Source: Ignavibacteria bacterium (lineage in GTDB: Bacteria > Bacteroidota > Ignavibacteria > Kapaibacteriales > Kapaibacteriaceae). From it: DNA of 64,000 bases. The notes beneath the pieces were generated by a model. That model did not search any database. It worked only from the letters and a program-made list of their open reading frames with translations, and was not told where the DNA came from. How positions within the stretch are numbered: the first letter of the stretch is position 1; each line of letters opens with the position of its first letter. The DNA lies in the NCBI GenBank assembly GCA_016707005.1, contig JADJIQ010000002.1, forward strand, positions 124,001-188,000. Direction: 5' to 3'. Below are positions 25,786 through 35,839 of the stretch, piece by piece. Position numbers and translations under genes: made by a program.

Positions 25786-28700
25786 CTAGTTGACGATAAT
25801 GATCAATCTCTCCGTTACTCCGATTCCATGCCTGAAAATCAGGCGATAGATACCAGATGCCCAACCGGAACATGAAAAGTTACAATGCCGAATCCCCTTT
25901 TGCAAAGAGAATTGTTCTGAGACCAGAAATCTTTGTCCACCGAGGGTCTCACAATACACTGAAATGTCCATGTCATGACTTGCTTCAAGCTCTACTTCAA
26001 ACGTCTCCGATGCCGGTTGGCCAAGCACGTTTACCCCTAATGAAGGAAGGGAACCTAGCTTCACAACACGCTCGGCAGCCCCACACGGAACTACCTGGAT
26101 CTGCATGGTCACTGGAGGAGAGCCATCGAAGCACCTGGTTTCGATCAATTCTGCACTGATCGGGAACGAAAGTGGATCCTTCCATAAAAACGTCCCCGGC
26201 AGTTCCATTTCGATGGTCCAACTTCCGCGGGTTTGGGTCTGAGGAATACACGTTACTTTGCTGGACGTGCGACGAACCTCCACGGGAATGGTGCGCACCA
26301 ATGACCCAGCCTCTGCAACCTCGGCCCACACGGCCTTGGACGTGTCTACGAGGAATCTGTCGTCTGCCACATTCAAAACGATCACAGGCTGCGTGGTATC
26401 GTCCTGCGCGGTATTGAGTGCAGCTGTCACGCGAACGCTCACCGGGCCTGTTACGTACGGCATCGGGGCGTTCACAGATACTGTGGCCGTTGCGTCCGGG
26501 ATATCAAGTTCAACGGTAACCACATCCGTTTGCTCTCCCCCGGCGCTGTCAACCAAACGGGCGGTTACTCTGGTTGCGCTACTCCGGTCGAACATGAGGA
26601 TCGTGTCGATCGAGATCGATGTAAAGGCATCCAAGGTGAACGGCTGACCATTTGGACGGATGTCAAATGACCTGCCAGCCCCCTCCAAAACAAGCGTGTC
26701 GACCTTCATCGGACCATTCCCGGTGTTGACCACAGTTACGGTAACGGGTACTTCCGTGCAGACCTTCACACTGGCGTCGATGTTAAGATCCAGTACCAGT
26801 ACGGCTTTCCGAGATTCTATGCCATTGCCGATGATCCGGAATGCGGTCGTGGCTGGAACATTGAACGGGGCAGCATCGTGGTCGATCTCAATGGAACATT
26901 CGTGCGGACCGATCCTTCTTGGGGTGAAGGACACACGATCGATCAGCGAGTCAAGATCCAATAAGCGCGTCAACGTGCGGAGGGTTGGCGGGATCACAAA
27001 TGAGGCTGCATCCGGACCGCTCACCCGCACGGATCTGATTGTAAGGGGCTCATTGCCACCCAAAATTCCCGAACGCACAAGTACCGCTACGCTGTCCTTG
27101 GTGCTGTCCACCTCCACGTCTCCAAGATCAATATCCCGCACAGCGATACTTGGCATAACTCCAATTCCGCGCAGGGTGATCGAGATAGGTTCGTGACGTT
27201 TCCAATCGATCCCGATCGGTATGATCCACTCCTGAGGTCCCCGCTGTGAAGGTTGGTAACGAAGTGGAACCATGATTGAGTCCGCTGGGTTGAGTCGAAT
27301 CCCTTGCACAAGAAGGCCTTGTGCAGTAAAGTCTGTCGTAGTTCCGCCCGATGTATCTGCGTCGGCCAGACACCAGCCATCGCCGCTATTGCGCAGGACG
27401 ATGGAGGTGTCATTCACTGTTCCGATGCGACGCTTGCCCCAATTGACAACTACTGATTGGACGCGAGGACGAACGCCGCGACCGGTATAGGTGGTCTGAG
27501 CACCGAATTCAGGCGTAGAATGAACAGTATCAACGCGGTTGTATGGACCTAGAGTGTCCGGAGTGAAGCAGACCTCCACCCAGATCGTGTCGTTTGGTGC
27601 AAGCACTCTTGGTAATAGCAACGCTGCAAAATTCACGATGAAGCCACGTCCCACCTTGGCGGCGATGAGTGTTCGTACGTTCACCGGCTTCTTTCCGTCG
27701 TTCACAATTGGTACGCGTCCGCAGACAGTATCACCTACGCGCACGTCGCCAAAGTCTTTGGATCCTGCTGTAAGGGACTGAGCGGTTACCCCTCGGACGG
27801 TCATCTGACGGATGAGCTTGCAAGGATATTCTACAACCATCCATCCTATCGCAGCAGATGTGTCGCTCGTGGGAGTGATGCAGATCGTAACTGCGAGGGA
27901 GTCACCAGCCGCAAGTATCGTATCAAGATCTTGGCCTGGCCCGAGATGCACACGCTTGTCGCCCGCGATCGTGATACCGACGATCCTCACCGGCGTTGTG
28001 TCGTTGTTGCGAAGTACGGCCGTGGTACATATCTCTCCGCTCTTCTCAATGCGTATGATGGTCTCCTTGGGCACCAGAACATTCGGTGCATCATAGGTGT
28101 AGAGCCATTCCTTCCCGTTTCCATCGCGATCGTACGCGTGGATAACGATCTGTGCATCCTTCCAGAGGTCTCGCACATCAGCATCGAATTCAACGATCCC
28201 GGTTGTGTCCAACGGAGGAGATATCTGCCATCGATAATTGAATGATCGATTGGTAATGACCTTTACCTCGGTCAACTCCACGGTGTCCAATGACCTGTCA
28301 CTGACCGTTCCGCTGATCACACCACAGTCCGTAAGGAAGTTGTAATGAGGCGGTGTTCGGTCATTCGATGGAGGGGGCTCATAGGCTACGCCCACCATGT
28401 TCGCATACGAATCGTGGATCGTAGTGCCATACATCACACAGGCAAAATTCCCGGTGTCGCAACTGATCGTATGCGACCCTCGCTGCAGGCTTAGGGCTGC
28501 CCAATGCAATCCTGTTCCGGGGATCCTCTGATTGGCGATCTGTGGCGCGATGTTCATGACAAGAGTTGTGTCAACACGCAACGACCTGAGCGCACTTGCT
28601 TGGGCGATCACATTGATGTAGTTCCTGTGATCTTGGAATGGATCCGAGGACTCCATCTCAGGGAATTGGAACAACGACGAGGTAACGTATTGCTCCACCG

Positions 28701-29796
28701 GTGGAATGACCACCATGGCGGGATCGGAATAGAGATCGGTACGCGTTGAGCTTGGCATGAACTGCACAAGAAGAAACGGCTCCGGGCTGGACCAATACGC
28801 AGGTTCGCGAAGTGATGTGTCCTTCCATGAGCCTGCATTTGCAAGGAGAAAATTCGACGTCCCATTCACTGTGACGAGGTCGATCTGTTGACCCGGACGT
28901 GACGCCATCACTCGGTAGGTATCCGGACGTGTCGTGCTTTCAAAACGGGCTGTTGCATACGATCTCCCCCAGAGATTCACCGGCGGGAGCTGTTCGACCA
29001 AGTGGTCCTTTGATGTTGCGGGATCGAGCGGGATGCTGGACCGTACATGACCCGAAAGAACTGCCACCGGAACATTGGAGGTGATCAAGGATCCGGAAAG
29101 ATCATCAGCACCATACGCCGTTGCCTTTGCCTGCACGAGATAACAATCGCCTTTTCGCAGCATTACCTGGAAGGGAATGCCTGCAGGATTGGAGGCCCAC
29201 GTAGCTGTAGTCGGCGTGATCTCCACCAACGTGTTGTCTTCCGTTGCCATGACCATAAACTCACCTACCCGAGGGATCGTATCGAGCGGATCCACCGGAC
29301 CGGCTAGGAGATACCAATCGGTTGGCCGGTTTACCGTGTAGTACTGGGTTCCCAAGTGCCGAATCGGGATGGCAGAGTAGGAATCCGTTGAATACATGTA
29401 CGAATTGAGCGTGTAGACAACGATCGGTACGTCGGACTCAACAAAAATGGCCCGTTGGTATGCTCTCTCGGAGACATTCAACACATGGCCTTCATTCATC
29501 AGCTCTTTGCGCACGGTGTTCGCCGGAACGAACACATCGTATGAACCAATGACGCCGGATGAAATGGTCACATGGGCATCATACTGCGACGAAATGTAGA
29601 CCTCCATACGGGGCTTACCACCCACTTGTAGGATCTCATTGGCCATAAAGCCAACAACAAAACTCGTTCCCTCAAGCGACGAAGAGCTTAGTCTGGGTAG
29701 AACACGTTCCACCTGTGCGCTGAGCCATGTGGCTCCGCACAGACATAACGCGATAACGCCGAGTACGAGGTGTCTTATCGGCACAGCATGTCCCAT
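25786..29796 (-). CDS. Giant T9SS-type surface protein with IgGFc-binding-like region and ASH repeats (1336 aa)
   Basis: The signal peptide covers about residues 1-27 (LVLGVIALCLCGATWLSAQ). The next about 450 residues are a divergent IgGFc-binding-type region (SAIPIRHLGTQYYTVNRPTD, PVAVLSGHVRSSIP, DHLVEQLPPV). From about 600 to 1150 there are choice-of-anchor/ASH-like units (SKDFGDVRVGDTV, VVNWGKRRIG, DIDLGDVEVDST). The C-terminal about 75 residues end in GIYRLIFRHGIGVTERLIII, a weak T9SS-type tail. It is the most divergent of the five related proteins in the window. It lies between the OstA-like gene and a barrel gene on the same strand, consistent with an envelope operon. Confidence 0.82.
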   Translation of the reverse strand: MGHAVPIRHLVLGVIALCLCGATWLSAQVERVLPRLSSSSLEGTSFVVGFMANEILQVGGKPRMEVYISSQYDAHVTISSGVIGSYDVFVPANTVRKELMNEGHVLNVSERAYQRAIFVESDVPIVVYTLNSYMYSTDSYSAIPIRHLGTQYYTVNRPTDWYLLAGPVDPLDTIPRVGEFMVMATEDNTLVEITPTTATWASNPAGIPFQVMLRKGDCYLVQAKATAYGADDLSGSLITSNVPVAVLSGHVRSSIPLDPATSKDHLVEQLPPVNLWGRSYATARFESTTRPDTYRVMASRPGQQIDLVTVNGTSNFLLANAGSWKDTSLREPAYWSSPEPFLLVQFMPSSTRTDLYSDPAMVVIPPVEQYVTSSLFQFPEMESSDPFQDHRNYINVIAQASALRSLRVDTTLVMNIAPQIANQRIPGTGLHWAALSLQRGSHTISCDTGNFACVMYGTTIHDSYANMVGVAYEPPPSNDRTPPHYNFLTDCGVISGTVSDRSLDTVELTEVKVITNRSFNYRWQISPPLDTTGIVEFDADVRDLWKDAQIVIHAYDRDGNGKEWLYTYDAPNVLVPKETIIRIEKSGEICTTAVLRNNDTTPVRIVGITIAGDKRVHLGPGQDLDTILAAGDSLAVTICITPTSDTSAAIGWMVVEYPCKLIRQMTVRGVTAQSLTAGSKDFGDVRVGDTVCGRVPIVNDGKKPVNVRTLIAAKVGRGFIVNFAALLLPRVLAPNDTIWVEVCFTPDTLGPYNRVDTVHSTPEFGAQTTYTGRGVRPRVQSVVVNWGKRRIGTVNDTSIVLRNSGDGWCLADADTSGGTTTDFTAQGLLVQGIRLNPADSIMVPLRYQPSQRGPQEWIIPIGIDWKRHEPISITLRGIGVMPSIAVRDIDLGDVEVDSTKDSVAVLVRSGILGGNEPLTIRSVRVSGPDAASFVIPPTLRTLTRLLDLDSLIDRVSFTPRRIGPHECSIEIDHDAAPFNVPATTAFRIIGNGIESRKAVLVLDLNIDASVKVCTEVPVTVTVVNTGNGPMKVDTLVLEGAGRSFDIRPNGQPFTLDAFTSISIDTILMFDRSSATRVTARLVDSAGGEQTDVVTVELDIPDATATVSVNAPMPYVTGPVSVRVTAALNTAQDDTTQPVIVLNVADDRFLVDTSKAVWAEVAEAGSLVRTIPVEVRRTSSKVTCIPQTQTRGSWTIEMELPGTFLWKDPLSFPISAELIETRCFDGSPPVTMQIQVVPCGAAERVVKLGSLPSLGVNVLGQPASETFEVELEASHDMDISVYCETLGGQRFLVSEQFSLQKGIRHCNFSCSGWASGIYRLIFRHGIGVTERLIIIVN

Positions 29797-29851
29797 TACC
29801 CGAGTTCTAAATCTGCCCGGTCGACATGTTAACTCTCTCCAGGGAATTTCG

Positions 29852-31135
29852 TTACGGTTTACCCGTTACCACCGTTTTTTTCGTGAATGGTTGCACGGGG
29901 CGAGCCATTACCGGACGATCGTCTCGCCACACGAAACCCGGCAGTCGGTAGGACTCAGCACGGCCTGCTACAACGGGTTCGGGGTGATGCTCGCCTTCGA
30001 TCCCGCCTAACCAGTAGACATCGCTGAGCTGACCGTGTTCGAAATTGGCACGAATGGTGTCAGCAGCTGCCTTTGCCAGTCCCTCGGGCCGCTTCTCTTC
30101 TGTCCTAAAGGTGATGCTCTGGGCATTCCCTATGGCAGACAACTGTCGGACCGTATCGTGATCAATGCTGAGGAGGACCACATCGCCCCCTATCTGATCG
30201 AATCTGTCGGGATACAGGGTATCGGTGCGACTCACGAGAATGGCCTTTGTGAGCCCGACCACTGACCGCAAGGTCTTATCGGGCACGTCGGCAATGATGG
30301 TGTCAGCCACGATGAGCATGGAATCTGACCACAGGATGGGATGCCCCAGCAGATCGATCCGGCCGGGATCGGTCACGTAAACCATCGTATCGGCTCGTGC
30401 AGAAACAGCACCACGCACAAGCTGCACAGCCGAGACGGCCTCGTATCTGTTTAGCCCCTTATCCTTGGTCATAAGCAAGGTATCTGCCGCCACATAGACC
30501 GTATCCGGACCACCCGGATCCCACTGCCACGCCGCTGCATTACCACACATTCTGATCCGCTGGGTTACGGCATTGCGGTAGGCATGATCTCCGGTAAGCC
30601 ACGCACTCCCACTGGAATCGCTAACGACCACCCGTCCGTGGGCAACGGAGGTATCTGCGTCTCGGTCGTAGGTAAGCGTATCTGCCCAGATCCGGACAGA
30701 ATCATCGACGGCCGCAACGCTGTCCGTAAAGGTCATGATATGGGTCTGGGTCGAATAACGTCCGACCCTCGACGTGATCGTGCTTGCCCCCTCAACAACC
30801 TTGATCCCACGCGTGGCATCGGCTTGGTAGGTGTTTCCGTCATAGGAGATGTAGGGGGCGGATATGGTCACGGAACCTTGTTTCACAACCACATGTCCAT
30901 ACAGATCGGCACGGTTGAGGGCAACGTTGTGAATGGCTCTGTCACATGTCACTGTCACGTTTCCCTGGGTAAAACGCACATTACCTAGGAACTCGCGAAT
31001 GCCGGACTCCATGGGACCGGTACCAACGATGGAATCCGCATTCTGGAGGACGATCGGCAACTGCGGACCGTCCTGGGACAGCGATGGCTGTGCAAGGACG
31101 ATCAACCCAATGATGAGTGCTGTGAGGTGCTGCAT
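29852..31135 (-). CDS. OstA-like (LptA/LptD N-terminal-like) exported protein
   Basis: The ATG at 31135 opens a signal peptide (MQHLTALIIGLIVLAQPSLSQ) and gives 427 residues. The body is built of repeated beta-strand units typical of OstA/LptA folds (VTVTCDRAIHNVALNRADLY, GHVVVKQGSVTISA, DTLLMTKDKGLNRYEAVSAV), which form the periplasmic bridge for LPS transport. It matches the OstA_2 family of Bacteroidota. Together with waaA this supports an LPS-transport role, although the precise Lpt position is not proven. A TAGATTTG box lies six bases before the start, so the message may be nearly leaderless. Confidence 0.82.
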   Translation of the reverse strand: MQHLTALIIGLIVLAQPSLSQDGPQLPIVLQNADSIVGTGPMESGIREFLGNVRFTQGNVTVTCDRAIHNVALNRADLYGHVVVKQGSVTISAPYISYDGNTYQADATRGIKVVEGASTITSRVGRYSTQTHIMTFTDSVAAVDDSVRIWADTLTYDRDADTSVAHGRVVVSDSSGSAWLTGDHAYRNAVTQRIRMCGNAAAWQWDPGGPDTVYVAADTLLMTKDKGLNRYEAVSAVQLVRGAVSARADTMVYVTDPGRIDLLGHPILWSDSMLIVADTIIADVPDKTLRSVVGLTKAILVSRTDTLYPDRFDQIGGDVVLLSIDHDTVRQLSAIGNAQSITFRTEEKRPEGLAKAAADTIRANFEHGQLSDVYWLGGIEGEHHPEPVVAGRAESYRLPGFVWRDDRPVMARPVQPFTKKTVVTGKP

Positions 31136-31141
31136 GAACTC

Positions 31142-31149
31142 CAAATCTA
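31142..31149 (-). promoter_or_regulatory. Candidate -7 box of the OstA-like gene
   Basis: TAGATTTG on the minus strand is an exact match to TAnnTTTG. It lies in the 79-base space between the divergent OstA-like and hflX genes, six bases from the OstA-like ATG. No -33 TTTG is found at the normal distance. Confidence 0.35.
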
Positions 31150-31180
31150 CGGTCAAGGCGGTGAAGCATCCGCTGCATTG

Positions 31181-31188
31181 TAATTTCG
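31181..31188 (+). promoter_or_regulatory. Candidate -7 box of the hflX-recN operon
   Basis: TAATTTCG lies 26 bases before the GTG of hflX. Its surroundings (TTGTAATTTCGC) closely resemble TTGTAGTTTCGC before the hydratase gene at 14276. Confidence 0.35.
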
Positions 31189-31214
31189 CTGTCTGTTCTT
31201 CCCCACGAGGTCTT

Positions 31215-32516
31215 GTGCACGACGTTGGTCTTCTTCCGCGCGAGCGGGCATACATAGTAGCTGTCACGAAAAAGGGTGTCGACCCGGAAGTGGTTCGTGA
31301 ACACCTCGATGAGCTGGTTCTTCTGCTCGATACAGCCGGTGCCAACGTGGTTGGCAGGCTTACTCAGGAGCGAGACCGCCCGGATCTCTCAACGGCACTT
31401 GGGAAGGGCAAGGTGCAAGAGCTCAAGGAGATCATCACGGAAACACCTGTAGAGATGGTGGTCTTTGATGATGAGTTATCCCCTGCCCAAGTACGCAACC
31501 TCGAAGAAGAACTTGGCGTGAAGGTCCTTGACAGAAGCGGTGTGATCCTCGACATCTTTGCTGCCCATGCCAGATCGGTAGAGGCGCGCACACAAGTTGA
31601 GCTGGCACAGCTCGAATACCTCCTGCCTCGTCTTACCCGTATGTGGACGCACCTATCGAAACAATTCGGCGGTATCGGAACAAAGGGTCCGGGTGAAACC
31701 CAGATCGAGACGGACCGACGGATGTATCGCACGCGTATGCAACGCCTCCGAGAGAAACTTCGTGAGATCGATACGCAGCGACTTGTTCAGCGCAAGGGCA
31801 GAGAAGGCCTTCCCCGCTTTGCCTTAGTTGGCTATACCAATGCCGGCAAGTCATCACTGATGCGGCAGATCACACAAGCAGATGTCTTTGTCCAGGATCG
31901 ACTCTTCGCTACGCTTGATACAACGGTGCGCAGCATTGAACTGCCATCAGGACAGCGTGCCTTGATCTCTGATACTGTTGGGTTCATCAGAAAACTGCCG
32001 CCCCAGCTTGTTGCATCATTCCGATCCACATTGGCAGAAACCTTAGAAGCCGATGTTCTGCTGCATGTTGTTGACATCTCAAATCCGCATTTCCGCGACC
32101 AAATGGCAGTGGTGGACGAGACTCTGAAAACGTTAGGAGCATCCGATACTCCTCAGATCGTGGTATTCAACAAGATCGACCTCATCGAAGACCCGCATCT
32201 GATCAATGATGCAGAGGCAGAAGTACCCAACTGCGTGTTCGTCTCTGCAGAACGAGGATTGAACATCAATCGACTTCTCCAGAGCATGCAGGAAACGTTT
32301 GAAGAGTCGGCTATCACCCGAACTGTTCGCATTCCGTATGAGGATATGAGAACCGTTGCTCGTATCTATGAAGACGTTGAAGTTCTACATCGAGAAGACA
32401 CCGATACGGATATTCGCTTGTCCGTGCGCGTTGCTTCCGATAAATTGCCCTTGTTCATGTCGCGGTACGAGAAATTCATGGCCGCCGACGCACCACTTCC
32501 CACAAATCCTTCGTAA
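31215..32516 (+). CDS. hflX: Ribosome-associated GTPase HflX
   Basis: HflX splits or rescues stalled ribosomes under stress. No ATG fits. The GTG at 31215, four bases after a GAGG Shine-Dalgarno, gives 433 residues, the family size. The N-terminal HflX domain has VVGRLTQERDRPD and FDDELSPAQVRNLE; the glycine-rich linker region contains GPGETQIETDRR. The GTPase domain has G1 GYTNAGKSS (206-214), G3 DTVGF and G4 NKID. Upstream open frame overlaps the divergent OstA-like gene and is not homologous. A 54-residue membrane protein and recN follow closely. Confidence 0.93.
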   Translation: MHDVGLLPRERAYIVAVTKKGVDPEVVREHLDELVLLLDTAGANVVGRLTQERDRPDLSTALGKGKVQELKEIITETPVEMVVFDDELSPAQVRNLEEELGVKVLDRSGVILDIFAAHARSVEARTQVELAQLEYLLPRLTRMWTHLSKQFGGIGTKGPGETQIETDRRMYRTRMQRLREKLREIDTQRLVQRKGREGLPRFALVGYTNAGKSSLMRQITQADVFVQDRLFATLDTTVRSIELPSGQRALISDTVGFIRKLPPQLVASFRSTLAETLEADVLLHVVDISNPHFRDQMAVVDETLKTLGASDTPQIVVFNKIDLIEDPHLINDAEAEVPNCVFVSAERGLNINRLLQSMQETFEESAITRTVRIPYEDMRTVARIYEDVEVLHREDTDTDIRLSVRVASDKLPLFMSRYEKFMAADAPLPTNPS

Positions 32517-32524
32517 AGAACCCT

Positions 32525-32689
32525 ATGGCGGCCCTCTGGATCGTTGTGCTTGTTGTCTGCACCTATCTCGTCACGATCAGCATCGTGGTGGTAGGTCAGG
32601 AAGTGCACCCACTGCTTGCCATCGTGGTCTTCGCTGCCACGGTGTACGGTGCGTACAAACTCTTTCAAGCGCGATTGACACGTTTGTGA
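32525..32689 (+). CDS. Small hypothetical membrane protein (54 aa)
   Basis: The ATG at 32525 is eight bases after the hflX stop, and the frame ends at TGA 32687-32689. The peptide has two hydrophobic segments, about residues 3-22 (LWIVVLVVCTYLVTISIVVV) and 28-44 (LLAIVVFAATVYGAY), separated by GQEVHP, and a basic tail (KLFQARLTRL), so a hairpin with both ends in the cytoplasm is likely. The spacing fits an operon member between hflX and recN. It has no recognised family. It could be a spurious frame, but the position, composition and start are coherent. Confidence 0.6.
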   Translation: MAALWIVVLVVCTYLVTISIVVVGQEVHPLLAIVVFAATVYGAYKLFQARLTRL

Positions 32690-32711
32690 TCTGTTCACGT
32701 TCGCGCGTACC

Positions 32712-34394
32712 ATGCTGCGTCGTCTAACTATTCGCTCCTTTGCCCTCATCGATGCGATCGATCTTGAGATCGACGCGGGGATGACGGTACTCCTTGGTGA
32801 GACCGGTGCCGGAAAATCGATCATCATCGATGCTCTCGCTGCCGCCCTCGGCGAGCGGATGTCTGCGGACTCCTTGCGCACCGGTGCAAAGAAGGCAGTT
32901 GTCGAAGCCACCTTCGACACGGCTTCCCTGCCGGCAGTTCGGGCTCTGCTTGCCGAGAACGACCTTATGTGGGACTCCGAAGACCTTGTGTTGAGACGCG
33001 AACTCACGGCGTCCGGCACGTCACGTTGCTTTGTTAACGACACTCCGGCCCAGGTTTCCATCGTTCGTGAACTAGCCTCGCATCTTATCGACTTCCATGG
33101 TCAGCACGACACCCACGGTCTGCTCAATGCGGCACGTCACCGAGATGTTCTTGATACCTTCGCCCTCACTCCGGATGTTTCGGCGGAGATGTCCAACGTC
33201 TGGGATGTGCTCTCAGCTGCCAAGTCCCACCTGCATGAGGTCCAATCGCGAGCACGGAATGCCGATGCAGACCGCGCCCGACTCGTCTTCATTCATGACG
33301 AGATCGCGGCCATTGACCCGGCGCTCGATGAGGACGTGCAGATCGCAGCGGATCTCCTCCGCGCCGAATCCAGCGAACAAGTGATCGTCCTTGCCTCAAC
33401 CGTGCGCGATGTGTTGTATGCCGGCGACACATCGGCCTATGATCTGCTCCAGCAAGCACGTGAAGCACTGCGCCACTTACTACCATTCAACGCCGATCTC
33501 CGGTCCACCCTCGATGATATTGAGGGGGCTTTAGTGACGTGTAAGGAAGCCGCAGCAACTGTAGCACCGATGGCTGAACATGAAGACTTCTCTCCAGAAC
33601 GACTCGAAGATCTGCGTCAGCGCCAGGTCCTTCTACAGCGACTCGTCCGGAAGTACGGCTCCCTCGAAGCTGCGATCAAGGAGCAAGAGAGAACGGCAGC
33701 TGAATTGGACCTCTTGGAGAATCTCGACTCCGTAGTGAATGAAGCCGAGGCGCAGGTGGCCTTGTCTCGCACCACGGCCGAATCCGTTGCCAAACGGATC
33801 AGCAAACTTCGGATGAAGGCAGCACCGGCCCTCTCAGGATCGATCACATCCGCACTTGCAGAGATGGGTATGCCGTCTGCGGCATTCCATATCCAGGTCG
33901 ATCCAGACGAACTCGGACCGCATGGCGCGGATCGAATCGAATTCACGTTTACGAGTAATGCCGGTGAACCGCTCCGCCCCCTCTCAAAAGTGGCGTCGGG
34001 TGGAGAACTCTCTCGCGTAATGTTGGGAATCAAGCGTGCATTGGCTCAGCATGGACGCATGGGAACGATGGTCTTTGATGAGATCGATACCGGCATAAGC
34101 GGTCGGGTAGCCCGAACGGTGGGCGAAGTAATGACCGAGCTGGCACGCGAACAGCAGATCCTGTGCATCACCCACCTTGCTCAGATAGCGTCCTTGGCGG
34201 ATCATTTTGTTAGGGTGACGAAGTCTGAGTCGGGCGGTTCTACCACGGTAACAGCAGAGTCGATCAACAATGACGTGGCCTTGGTAGAGATCGCACGGCT
34301 CCTGAGCGGCTCGGAGGTGACTGATGTTTCGATCTCCGGCGCAAAAGAACTCATGCGGACTCCGGTCCAAACCCGCCCTCGCAACCGACGTTGA
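32712..34394 (+). CDS. recN: DNA repair ATPase RecN
   Basis: SMC-like protein acting in double-strand break repair. The 560-residue length is typical. The N-terminal Walker A is GETGAGKS (29-36). A long helical middle part, about 150-370, is consistent with a coiled coil. The C-terminal half holds the signature ASGGELSRVMLGIKRAL and Walker B VFDEIDTGISG, then ITHLAQIA. The start is an ATG 22 bases after the small membrane protein gene. Confidence 0.94.
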   Translation: MLRRLTIRSFALIDAIDLEIDAGMTVLLGETGAGKSIIIDALAAALGERMSADSLRTGAKKAVVEATFDTASLPAVRALLAENDLMWDSEDLVLRRELTASGTSRCFVNDTPAQVSIVRELASHLIDFHGQHDTHGLLNAARHRDVLDTFALTPDVSAEMSNVWDVLSAAKSHLHEVQSRARNADADRARLVFIHDEIAAIDPALDEDVQIAADLLRAESSEQVIVLASTVRDVLYAGDTSAYDLLQQAREALRHLLPFNADLRSTLDDIEGALVTCKEAAATVAPMAEHEDFSPERLEDLRQRQVLLQRLVRKYGSLEAAIKEQERTAAELDLLENLDSVVNEAEAQVALSRTTAESVAKRISKLRMKAAPALSGSITSALAEMGMPSAAFHIQVDPDELGPHGADRIEFTFTSNAGEPLRPLSKVASGGELSRVMLGIKRALAQHGRMGTMVFDEIDTGISGRVARTVGEVMTELAREQQILCITHLAQIASLADHFVRVTKSESGGSTTVTAESINNDVALVEIARLLSGSEVTDVSISGAKELMRTPVQTRPRNRR

Positions 34395-34410
34395 TGTATC
34401 TTGATGCTGC

Positions 34411-35040
34411 ATGGAGAACTTCAGAGACCCATCCAACCCGCAATACAATCAACGGTTCCTCACCACTGAGGAACTCGAGGAACGTTTGCACCGTCACGGC
34501 GATCCGATCTCGATCCCCAAGGTCCTTGATGCCTATGAGATGGCGCAAAGTGTACATGCTCAACAAGTGCGAAATGACGGCACCCCGTACTTCTATCATA
34601 GCGCTCGTACTGCACGTATCATCATGGAAGAACTCCATGCCTATGACACGGATCTGATCATCGCTGCACTCTTACATGACGTTCTGGAAGACTCGAGTAC
34701 CATCACTAAGGGTGTTCTGGAATACAACTTCGGATCATACGTTGCCTACGTGGTGGATATGCTCACAAAGGACCTTGCAAAGGCACGACTCGACCCAGAT
34801 GCTGTTGATGTTGCTCACGCTGAGAGACTTCGTGTTGCCAGTGAAGACTGTTTGTTGATCAAACTCTCTGCACGTCTCGACAACATTCGTTGTCTGTCGT
34901 TCAACCTGAAACGTAATCCGATCGTGTACATCACGAACACCTTGGAGCGCTACCTGCCACTTGCAGATGCAACATCCAACGTACGGCTTCACTATCTCGC
35001 ATCCGCCATTCGTTCGGAAGCCAATACCTTCCTCGGATAA
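34411..35040 (+). CDS. HD-domain protein related to RelA/SpoT alarmone hydrolases
   Basis: The 209-residue protein has only the HD hydrolase domain. Key residues are H63 (YFYHSART), H89-D90 and E93-D94 (LLHDVLED), and D157 (KLSARLDNIR), the same order as in the (p)ppGpp hydrolase domain of SpoT and in MESH1-type small alarmone hydrolases. There is no synthetase, TGS or ACT domain. The substrate (p)ppGpp is therefore inferred. The start is the ATG at 34411, preceded by a TATCTTGA box 5 bases upstream of the ATG. The next gene follows after 10 bases. Confidence 0.75.
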   Translation: MENFRDPSNPQYNQRFLTTEELEERLHRHGDPISIPKVLDAYEMAQSVHAQQVRNDGTPYFYHSARTARIIMEELHAYDTDLIIAALLHDVLEDSSTITKGVLEYNFGSYVAYVVDMLTKDLAKARLDPDAVDVAHAERLRVASEDCLLIKLSARLDNIRCLSFNLKRNPIVYITNTLERYLPLADATSNVRLHYLASAIRSEANTFLG

Positions 35041-35050
35041 GGACCCATTC

Positions 35051-35839
35051 ATGGATGCATCTCAACTCCTTCGATCAGCGGTCGATGCTGCCCACGCTGC
35101 CGGAGAGATCCTCCGAGAGGGCTTCGGAACTGCCGTTACGTCTCGCTCTAAGGAAGGTCGACACAACCTCGTCACAGAATTCGATCTCCGTTGCGAGGAT
35201 ACGATCATCGCCATGCTTCGCTCTGCTACTCCTACTGCAAGCTTTCTTGCAGAAGAGAGCGGAGGATCAGACAACGATGATTCCTTAACGTGGGTGATCG
35301 ACCCACTCGATGGCACAGTGAACTTTGCTCACGGCATACCGATCTTCTGTGTTTCGATCGCTGCTACCGTGAATGGTGTGCCAGTCTGTGGAGTGATCCA
35401 CAACCCTTTGCTCAATGAAACGTTCACGGCCACATCAGGCGGTGGCGCCTTCCTCAACGGTGCCAAGCTTCAGGTATCGCCTACCGCTACGTTGAACGAC
35501 GCGATCCTTGTGACCGGCTTCCCTTACAACGTCGACGAGAATCCTCAACATTGCATCGAACAATTCTCTGCAATTGTCAGTAAGGGGCTCCCTGTTCGCC
35601 GCCTCGGAAGTGCAGCACTTGACCTTGCATACACAGCTGCCGGACGGTTCGACGGATTCTGGGAGGTGGCTCTGCATGCATGGGATATGGCTGCCGGTGT
35701 TCTCCTTGTCCAGGAGGCCGGAGGAACCGTTACGCATTACGAGGGCAGACCGTTTCGGCTTGGTCACGACAGTATCATCGCAACGAACGGACTCATCCAC
35801 GGCGAACTCGTGAACATCCTAACATCGGTGGACCGATGA
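35051..35839 (+). CDS. Inositol monophosphatase family protein
   Basis: With the ATG at 35051 the protein has 262 residues. The metal-binding motifs of the Mg-dependent IMPase family are clear: LAEESGG (the GEE-type motif), WVIDPLDGTVNF and AWDMAAGVLLVQEAGG. SuhB-like inositol-1-phosphatase is the closest type, but other sugar phosphates or 3'-phosphoadenosine phosphate are possible substrates. The stop overlaps the dapF start (ATGA). Confidence 0.9.
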   Translation: MDASQLLRSAVDAAHAAGEILREGFGTAVTSRSKEGRHNLVTEFDLRCEDTIIAMLRSATPTASFLAEESGGSDNDDSLTWVIDPLDGTVNFAHGIPIFCVSIAATVNGVPVCGVIHNPLLNETFTATSGGGAFLNGAKLQVSPTATLNDAILVTGFPYNVDENPQHCIEQFSAIVSKGLPVRRLGSAALDLAYTAAGRFDGFWEVALHAWDMAAGVLLVQEAGGTVTHYEGRPFRLGHDSIIATNGLIHGELVNILTSVDR

